Below, one piece after another: positions 5,885-11,518 of a stretch of DNA of 11,518 nt (positions are counted from its first letter, which is position 1; the number at the start of each line of letters is the position of its first letter). Source of the stretch: Candidatus Thorarchaeota archaeon (GTDB lineage: Archaea > Asgardarchaeota > Thorarchaeia > Thorarchaeales > Thorarchaeaceae); the NCBI GenBank assembly GCA_030642465.1, contig DAOWNS010000031.1, positions 1 to 11,518 of the forward strand, read 5' to 3'. The notes under the pieces were generated by a model. The model had not been told where the DNA came from. It saw only the letters and a program-made list of their open reading frames with translations, and made no database searches. The position numbers and the translations under genes were made by a program.

Positions 5885-7756
5885 CTATCTGAGAGAATCT
5901 GTTTCCGCCCTCCACTTCGCAAGGATGATTACAATCACCATGAGAGAGGGCAAGGTCACAACCCAGTGGACGAAACTTACATTCTGGAGTAACTCAAAGA
6001 GGTCAGGAAGGGTGGCATTGGTGGGACCGACTGTGGTCGTTGAGGACGTGTCGGGCTGCTCAAATCTGTAGAAGTAGTTGTCATTTCTTGTCAGCTCGAT
6101 GAATTCGCCCGTGAAATATTCAGAAACGTTGAATGGACCAGAGGTCACCATCGCTTCAGCGGGAGGGTTAGGACTCCAGTAGCTCCAATTGCTGGGGTCG
6201 ATTTCAGATAGGATATGCTCGGGGAGTATAGGTTTGGATGCGATTCTGCGTAGATGCCAATAGGATTCCGTATTGAACTCGGCTACAACGGTGTATCGGT
6301 CTGCCATATAGGCTGAATGCAGCTCAGACAGATCAGCACCGTACAGATTGTACGGAGCATCACAATAGTAGTTCAAAGTGAAAGCCACATCTTCTGCGGT
6401 CAGAGGAGAGCCATCAGTCCAATTGACATTCTGGACCATGTTGAAGACAAGACGTGTGTGTCCCTCTGGCACGCGTGGGTCGTCAGCGTTTGTTTTCACC
6501 AAGTAAGACTTGGCAAGCCACATGATGTCAGTTCCATCTGGGCCCATGCGAAGAAGTGTGTCATACAATTCGTTGAGTATATTCATGGTGTAGTGGGACG
6601 AAGCCCCCATAATATTGAAGGTGTCAAGGTCCAGTCCGGCACTCCGGCGGAAAGTACCGCTGAATGGACTGTCCTGATGATCCTTGAGATTTACTTTGTA
6701 ATTGGTCCACCACCCTGCAACACCATCAATGGCTTGATTGACATGGCCTTCGAACTTGTCGGTCCTGTAAGCAGACAGCATGATGTTCTCATAACAGATG
6801 ACCATGGGACACTCGTACACCCAGACCTTCTGCATCTCGATTGCAGCCTCGTAAACATCATCGTAGTCTGTAGAGTATAGGAGCTGTTCTCTCCAAGCGT
6901 CATAGCTTGCATTGCGGAAGTTTGGGAAATTGCGGTATGGCTCATCAGCATACTCCGACCAAAACTCATAGGCAAGCCAATCAACGTCGAAATTTTTGAG
7001 GGTGGCGCCTAGGAAGAATATATCATAGTCATAATGGAAGTTCAGACGACTATGACCGTCGCCCCAATCATCTGGCGCCACTGAGGCATCGACCTGCAAT
7101 GCTTGAAGAGCTTCTTCTAGGGCGAAAGAAGTTTCAATGGCGATAATCGATGATCCGAAGCATTCAATGAGTACACTCAGATTGGACCCATCAGGAGACT
7201 CCCTGTAGCCATCGAGATTGATGTCTACAAAGCCCGCTTCATCAAGTAGACTATTCGCAAGCGCTATGCTAGCATTGTAGTACGAATAGGGCAACTGTCC
7301 CTCAATTGAGAAGGGGTTAATCAGGGGGATACAGGAATCCAAAGGAATCGAGAACCCGTTCAACATCTCCTCCGAGATTGCTTCCTTATCGAAAGCAAAT
7401 GCCATTGCACGTCTGAACGCGGTGATGTTGAAGGGGTACTTGGCGCAGTTTATGGTGAAAAAACCGTAACCGTTACGAAGAGTTGCTGAAGTTTCGATGT
7501 TCTCTGCGGCTTCAAGAGATTCTATGAAGCTTGGATCGATTGTGTCACCAATGAGATCTATTTCATCATTCATGAGTGCAAGGACCTGCTGTTCGTCCTG
7601 CGGCATCACATTGAACACAAGCTTGTTAACAAAGGGACCTGACTTGAGAGGCGTATCAAATGACTGCGCCATTACTGGCACTTGTGGGACACCAAGTAGG
7701 ACAATGATGAGCGCAACTAACAGAACGTACCCACCATGAGATTCGCCACCGACCAT
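5885..7756 (-). CDS. Membrane-anchored family 5 solute-binding protein with circularly permuted lobes
   Basis: Extracellular receptor of an ABC importer of the peptide/nickel/oligosaccharide type (SBP_bac_5). From the ATG at 7756 (623 residues; AAGGGG ends 9 nt upstream, better placed than for the GTG at 7777): signal peptide about 8-31; mature protein; Ser/Thr/Pro-rich linker about 567-582; membrane helix about 595-614; basic tail. The motif order is swapped. Residues 40-70 (GPFVNKLVFNV...ALMNDEIDLIG) and 98-128 (YGFFTINCAKYPFN...FAFDKEAI) normally belong to the second half of the family. Residues 367-382 (GTFRRSAGLDLDTFNI), 443-461 (NVNWTDGSPLTAEDVAF) and 540-562 (GPFNVSEYFTGEFIEL...NDNYF) normally belong to the first half. 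No permease or ATPase gene lies in the window. The ligand cannot be told; family and anchoring are firm. Confidence 0.9.
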   Translation of the reverse strand: MVGGESHGGYVLLVALIIVLLGVPQVPVMAQSFDTPLKSGPFVNKLVFNVMPQDEQQVLALMNDEIDLIGDTIDPSFIESLEAAENIETSATLRNGYGFFTINCAKYPFNITAFRRAMAFAFDKEAISEEMLNGFSIPLDSCIPLINPFSIEGQLPYSYYNASIALANSLLDEAGFVDINLDGYRESPDGSNLSVLIECFGSSIIAIETSFALEEALQALQVDASVAPDDWGDGHSRLNFHYDYDIFFLGATLKNFDVDWLAYEFWSEYADEPYRNFPNFRNASYDAWREQLLYSTDYDDVYEAAIEMQKVWVYECPMVICYENIMLSAYRTDKFEGHVNQAIDGVAGWWTNYKVNLKDHQDSPFSGTFRRSAGLDLDTFNIMGASSHYTMNILNELYDTLLRMGPDGTDIMWLAKSYLVKTNADDPRVPEGHTRLVFNMVQNVNWTDGSPLTAEDVAFTLNYYCDAPYNLYGADLSELHSAYMADRYTVVAEFNTESYWHLRRIASKPILPEHILSEIDPSNWSYWSPNPPAEAMVTSGPFNVSEYFTGEFIELTRNDNYFYRFEQPDTSSTTTVGPTNATLPDLFELLQNVSFVHWVVTLPSLMVIVIILAKWRAETDSLR

Positions 7757-7898
7757 GTTGTCGATCCCCTTGAACACCTGTAAAAGCAGATTCTACTGCG
7801 CGAAGCCGAGATGAATTGCTTCTTTTGTGTCTACAAGTACATGGAAGTGTCATAGGGTTATTGGTTCCAGCGGAAGAGCCGGTCATCACCTTGAGGGT

Positions 7899-9098
7899 TT
7901 AGAAATCGGGCGCTTTCTTACTGCCCCATTTTGGTATCTTTTCCATGGCAGGAACGTAGCCATCAAGCACATGCCTGCCGAGAATGAGCCGTTGTATCTC
8001 GCTTGTACCTTCATAGATTTGATAGAGTTTCGCGTCTCGAAACAGTTTCTCAAGGGGATACTGGTCGATGTAACCGTACCCGCCGTGGATTTGCAGAGCT
8101 TCACTTGCAACCTCCATGGCAGCGTCCGTGGCATACGCCTTGGCCACGCTAGCAGGCACTGTTGCATTTTCACCCTTATCAGCGGTCCATGCGGCCTTGA
8201 GGTACAATGCACGAGATGCCTCGATTTTCATGAACATCTCGGCTAGTTTGAACTGGATTACGTCGAATTCGCGCAGTTTTTTCGTGAAAACCTCTCTCTT
8301 GCCAACATACGCCCTTGCATACTCCATTGCTGCTCTAGCAAGACCAGTGGAGAAAGCAGCAATCGCGGGCCTAGTCATTGAGAAAGTCTGCATGGCAATT
8401 GAGAAGCCCATTCCCTCTGATCCCAATAGATTCTCTGCTGGTACCTTGGCATCCTTGAATATGACTGAGGAAGTCGTGGATGCACGATGTCCCATCTTCT
8501 CCACAGGCGGACCCGTCCTCACTCCAGGTGTATCGGCGTCGACTATGAAAGCGCAAAGAGCCTTGTGTCGTTTACTGGGGTCCAAACTCGCAAAGACTGT
8601 GAAATAGTCAGCATATGGAGCATTCGTGATCCAGAACTTCGAACCGTTCAGTACGTAATCGCTGCCCTCCTTCTGTACCCGAGTCCTTATGCCAGCAACA
8701 TCACTACCCATGTACGGTTCAGAGCACGCAAAACTGACGAATTTCAAATCTTCAGTGAGGGGCTTCAGATACTTCTCCTTCTGTTCGTCATTCCCCGCAA
8801 CCAAAATTGGTTCGGCACCAAGATTATTGACATAGATGCTTGTGGTCATTCCTGGACAACCCGCGGCCATCTCCTCAACGACAATGCATTGATCCAAGAT
8901 TCCCAGTCCAAGCCCCCCATACTCTTTTGGAATTCCAAGGTTCATCAGCCCAGACTCCCAACATCGTTTCATAATCGACAGCGGAAACTCACCGGTCTTG
9001 TCGTAATACTTAGCGTAGGGAATCATGTACTGCTGTGCAAACTCGCGCGCCTTTCTCTGCAGCTCGAGTTGCTCCTTGGATAGCGAGAAGTCAATCAT
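7899..9098 (-). CDS. Acyl-CoA dehydrogenase (FAD-dependent, beta-oxidation type)
   Basis: Oxidises an acyl-CoA to the 2-enoyl-CoA in the cytoplasm, normally passing electrons to electron-transfer flavoprotein. The 399 residues (family about 380-400) show the full layout: N-terminal helical domain (FSLSKEQLELQRKAREFAQQ; PKEYGGLGLG); middle beta domain with ACSEPYMGSDVAGIRT (124-139) and LNGSKFWITNAPYADYF (150-166), which bind flavin and substrate; C-terminal helical domain with EALQIHGGYGYIDQYPLEKLFRDAK (333-357). The catalytic base is E363 in YEGTSEIQ, as in short/medium-chain and butyryl-type enzymes. A 20-residue tail ending KKAPDF follows. The ATG at 9098 has AAGGAG 9 nt upstream; the frame runs on to 9140 but those codons lack an SD. 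No ETF, thiolase or hydratase gene is in the window, so chain length preference is open. Confidence 0.95.
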   Translation of the reverse strand: MIDFSLSKEQLELQRKAREFAQQYMIPYAKYYDKTGEFPLSIMKRCWESGLMNLGIPKEYGGLGLGILDQCIVVEEMAAGCPGMTTSIYVNNLGAEPILVAGNDEQKEKYLKPLTEDLKFVSFACSEPYMGSDVAGIRTRVQKEGSDYVLNGSKFWITNAPYADYFTVFASLDPSKRHKALCAFIVDADTPGVRTGPPVEKMGHRASTTSSVIFKDAKVPAENLLGSEGMGFSIAMQTFSMTRPAIAAFSTGLARAAMEYARAYVGKREVFTKKLREFDVIQFKLAEMFMKIEASRALYLKAAWTADKGENATVPASVAKAYATDAAMEVASEALQIHGGYGYIDQYPLEKLFRDAKLYQIYEGTSEIQRLILGRHVLDGYVPAMEKIPKWGSKKAPDF

Positions 9099-9147
9099 GG
9101 TAGCATACTCCTTGTGATAGTTCTGGTGACAACGCTTCAATGTAGCG

Positions 9148-9155
9148 GTATATTT
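9148..9155 (-). promoter_or_regulatory. TATA-box-like element of the acyl-CoA dehydrogenase gene
   Basis: The minus strand reads AAATATAC, about 50 bp before the ATG at 9098. Initiation 25-28 bp downstream gives a leader of roughly 25-30 nt that contains the AAGGAG site. It implies that the dehydrogenase is transcribed apart from the iron-sulfur protein gene upstream. Confidence 0.45.
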
Positions 9156-9212
9156 CAGTTATGAATCAGCATTAGATGAAGGTTGAGTTGCTGTCGGATA
9201 GCCAGAGCTAGG

Positions 9213-11477
9213 TTAGGTTTCTGACGTGATCTGTTTGACAACCTCGGGTAAGTTCCACTTCAGCACGAGTTCAAGAGCTCCATTTTCAGATCCGGGACAT
9301 CGTCTGACACAGGTTCGGCATCCCACGCAGAGCCAGAGATCAACCTCAATTGTGCCAAAACCGGGAGCTTCGTTCGCCAGCCTGATGCGTTCTACGGGCT
9401 TCTTCGTTGCGAGGCTGCGTACGGTCTGGTAGAATAACGCCTTATTCACTGGAAGGTTTTTCATGGACTCTTCAGAGAACTCGAAGAACTCCTGCACATC
9501 TATCACGGGTTTGAGCTCGATTGCATTCTCTGGACAGTCAATCTCACATGATTTACATCCTAGACATTTGGACTGTTCCCATTCAATGGTCCCGAAGCCT
9601 AGAAGAGGAGCGTAACCCACTTGAGAACGATATTCCTCCAGAACTGATGGAACATCCACATCCATTAGCTCTTCAATCGTTACCTTGGGGCGTGTGCTCG
9701 GGAGCTTTGCGCGGGTCCGGTAGGTCATTGCTACAGCGGACTTTACCTTGTCTTCCACACCCTTCAACACTGACTCAGCAATGACTGAGCCGTTGACTGT
9801 CACCTTTTCCAGTTTATCGCGCGCTTTTGAGAAGGTTTCCAAGGAGGTTGCCAGCTTTCCGATGTTTTGAGCCTTGAAGTCACCTAATACAGATTCAAGC
9901 TCAACTCTGGCGGAGGTGAGTTGGAACACAAGGTCGGAAACTGTCTTAGTAGCGATTTCAGCCTCGCTAAGTGTTCGGGGTACATCGTACAGAACGTATC
10001 CGTGTTCCTCACCAGCGAGGAGCAAGAGTTCGTCCCGCTTCATCCTTAGAAGATGACTGAAGACTCTATTCTGAGGAATCTTGGTCTTCTCAGCCAAGCT
10101 TTTGGCGCTCATGGCTCCAAGCTCGCGAATTAGAATCAACATTGTGCCGCGCTCAAGCTCGTTGTCAAGGTAGCTATCCATCATGGTCTTGTAGACTTCT
10201 GGGTTGAGCTTCTCACCGTAAACATTGGTATCGGAAACAAGATTCGGACCCTTCTCCAATGTTATCTTGAGCCTAAATCGTGTAAATGCCTCAAGACCAG
10301 CAGAAACCAGAAGCTGCATCTCTTCAGAAGTGTCTGAGGCTGGAGTACTCAAAACAGCCTCGGTCGCTGAATCAGTGTGCTCTCGCAATTTATTCAGTGG
10401 TTCAGCAAGAGGTGCCTCCTCGTAGGCGCCGAGTAGGACCAATCGTTCCAAGTGTCGATCCAATGTCCCAAGTATGGATTCAGTTGATATGCGGAGCGAT
10501 TCATCAAGGGAGCCGAGCAATCCACGGAGTTGTTGGATTATCTGCTTCAACACGAGCGTTGTGCCGGGCGTTTCGGTCATGACTCGTGCGAAGACTGGAG
10601 AATCGCCGTCAAGCCCCACCATCTCAACTTCTCCCCTCTCGAACATGCTCACAATGACCTTCTGAATCTTGGAGGGGTGTGCTTTCATGAGCTCGCCGAG
10701 TTGAGGAACCGTTCTTGAGCCCATTTTGTTCAAAATAAATATGATAACTCCACGGAGGAGCTCGGTGAGCAAATTAGCTGTAAGTAGTTGAAGGAACAGT
10801 TCATCATCGATTCGTCCCTCTCTCTTGCCGCGTTTGAGCTGTGCCGCAGCCCGCAGAAACGGACCATATCTCGTCTTTGCCCCAAGCTTCTGGAATGCAC
10901 CAAGTGTTGCGTCAGGATTCGATTCCATGTCAGAGGTGAGGCTCTGCAAAGTGTCAATCAGCGATGTTAACTCAATTGTTGCTGCTTCTGCATTGGACCT
11001 TGCCGTTTCCTCGTATTCACCTATGGTCGAATCTATTTTGGATATTGGGCCTGGCAGAAGCTTCAGTATTGCCTTAATGTCCCCTGCCGCACCCTCTTCT
11101 GGTGCTTCGTCAGTGCCTTTCGTGCGATTTAGCGAGTCCGCAAATAGTCCCAGAAGGCCTGAAACAGATTCGGAGTTCATTTTGGTGAGGGCCGATTCCA
11201 GACTGGCAACCGCTTCAGTGAGAACAGATGGATTATGAATCTCTTCTACCATTCTTGTTCGTTGGGCCACTCCTATGAACTCGGCCAGGTATGCATCTGG
11301 AAACTCCAGAATGGATTTTGTGAGAGGTGTAACATCACGTTTCAGATTCTCGATTTCCTCGTTGACCTTGCTCGGAGGTATTGTGGACTCTTCCTTAAGA
11401 CCTCCAATGTAGAGAACCATGTCCATCATGCGCCGGCGTTTGGGAGCCATTGATTTCTCCGTCGTAGCGTCGCTCAC
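9213..11477 (-). CDS. Large helical/winged-helix-like protein with C-terminal 2[4Fe-4S] ferredoxin domain
   Basis: 754 residues from the GTG at 11477. The C-terminus carries two [4Fe-4S] motifs, CLGCKSCEIDCP (Cys 638, 641, 644, 648) and CVGCRTCVRRCP (Cys 717, 720, 723, 727), separated by 68 residues rather than the about 20-30 of compact ferredoxins. The rest is helical, with long probable coiled-coil stretches (about 40-215 and 510-580) and two winged-helix-like units: about 243-300 (VPQLGELMKAHPSKIQKVIV, then EVEMVG, then PVFARV) and about 440-500 (SAKSLAEKTKIPQNRVFSHL, then a beta wing ending YVLYDVP). It could be a redox-responsive regulator or an electron-transfer scaffold; neither is proven. 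The GTG was chosen because GGTGGAGG lies 7 nt upstream and it overlaps the preceding stop as GTGA; a GTG at 11495 is the longer alternative. Confidence 0.8.
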   Translation of the reverse strand: MSDATTEKSMAPKRRRMMDMVLYIGGLKEESTIPPSKVNEEIENLKRDVTPLTKSILEFPDAYLAEFIGVAQRTRMVEEIHNPSVLTEAVASLESALTKMNSESVSGLLGLFADSLNRTKGTDEAPEEGAAGDIKAILKLLPGPISKIDSTIGEYEETARSNAEAATIELTSLIDTLQSLTSDMESNPDATLGAFQKLGAKTRYGPFLRAAAQLKRGKREGRIDDELFLQLLTANLLTELLRGVIIFILNKMGSRTVPQLGELMKAHPSKIQKVIVSMFERGEVEMVGLDGDSPVFARVMTETPGTTLVLKQIIQQLRGLLGSLDESLRISTESILGTLDRHLERLVLLGAYEEAPLAEPLNKLREHTDSATEAVLSTPASDTSEEMQLLVSAGLEAFTRFRLKITLEKGPNLVSDTNVYGEKLNPEVYKTMMDSYLDNELERGTMLILIRELGAMSAKSLAEKTKIPQNRVFSHLLRMKRDELLLLAGEEHGYVLYDVPRTLSEAEIATKTVSDLVFQLTSARVELESVLGDFKAQNIGKLATSLETFSKARDKLEKVTVNGSVIAESVLKGVEDKVKSAVAMTYRTRAKLPSTRPKVTIEELMDVDVPSVLEEYRSQVGYAPLLGFGTIEWEQSKCLGCKSCEIDCPENAIELKPVIDVQEFFEFSEESMKNLPVNKALFYQTVRSLATKKPVERIRLANEAPGFGTIEVDLWLCVGCRTCVRRCPGSENGALELVLKWNLPEVVKQITSET

Positions 11478-11518
11478 TTGCTCGCCTCCACCCACTTGCC
11501 TGAAGTTCCATCATGGAC
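11474..11518 (-). CDS. 3' end of an unidentified upstream gene, coupled by a GTGA overlap
   Basis: The frame is open from the window edge and reads VHDGTSGKWVEASK before TGA at 11476-11474. That TGA overlaps the GTG start of the next gene (GTGA), a common arrangement for translational coupling in operons. Only 14 codons are visible and other frames are also open over this length, so the call depends on the overlap geometry. Confidence 0.35.
   Translation of the reverse strand, partial: VHDGTSGKWVEASK

Noticed and set aside
7860..7890. Hairpin-like CCAGCGGAAGAGCCGG near the acyl-CoA dehydrogenase 3' end.
   Set aside because: Only 4 bp with a mismatch; too weak to call a terminator.
9099..9140. 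Upstream start giving a 413-residue acyl-CoA dehydrogenase.
   Set aside because: The ATG at 9098 has AAGGAG at good spacing and matches the usual family N-terminus; the extra codons contain the Shine-Dalgarno itself.

Overview
The window looks like archaeal DNA, probably from an uncultured mesophilic lineage such as the Asgard group (Thorarchaeota-like). The grounds are: BRE/TATA-type promoter elements about 50 bp before several starts, mixed ATG/GTG/TTG starts with good Shine-Dalgarno sites, substrate-binding proteins anchored by a C-terminal membrane helix, a fatty-acid type acyl-CoA dehydrogenase, and a large iron-sulfur protein carrying winged-helix-like segments. The lineage is an inference from gene style; no rRNA or tRNA is present to fix it.

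Left part (1-3497): the 3' end of a TPR-like helical protein gene (+), then the decayed C-terminal third of an IS200/IS605-type TnpB (-) with an in-frame stop and a candidate element-end hairpin. Next come an unrecognised six-helix membrane protein (+), a small uncharacterised ORF (-), and a protein resembling PD-(D/E)XK nucleases (+). This half reads as accessory, mosaic DNA.

Middle (3498-3945): a 448-bp gap between two convergent genes. It holds no convincing ORF but has the layout of an RNA gene on the + strand: a BRE/TATA-like element, then about 235 nt whose two ends form an 11-bp helix extended by further long-range pairing, then a T-rich tract. It does not match RNase P or SRP RNA by eye and is the best candidate here for an undescribed element.

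Right part (3946-11518), all on the minus strand and so read right to left: the last codons of an unidentified gene, translationally coupled by a GTGA overlap to a 754-residue protein with two winged-helix-like segments and a C-terminal 2[4Fe-4S] ferredoxin domain; an acyl-CoA dehydrogenase with its own promoter; a membrane-anchored family 5 solute-binding protein whose two halves appear in swapped order (circular permutation); a cupin with degenerate metal ligands; and a GT4 glycosyltransferase of the sucrose-phosphate-synthase type. The gaps of 110-180 bp suggest separate transcription units more than one operon. The functional themes are lipid/redox metabolism, solute capture and sugar transfer, but partners (ETF, permease/ATPase, sugar phosphatase) are not in the window.
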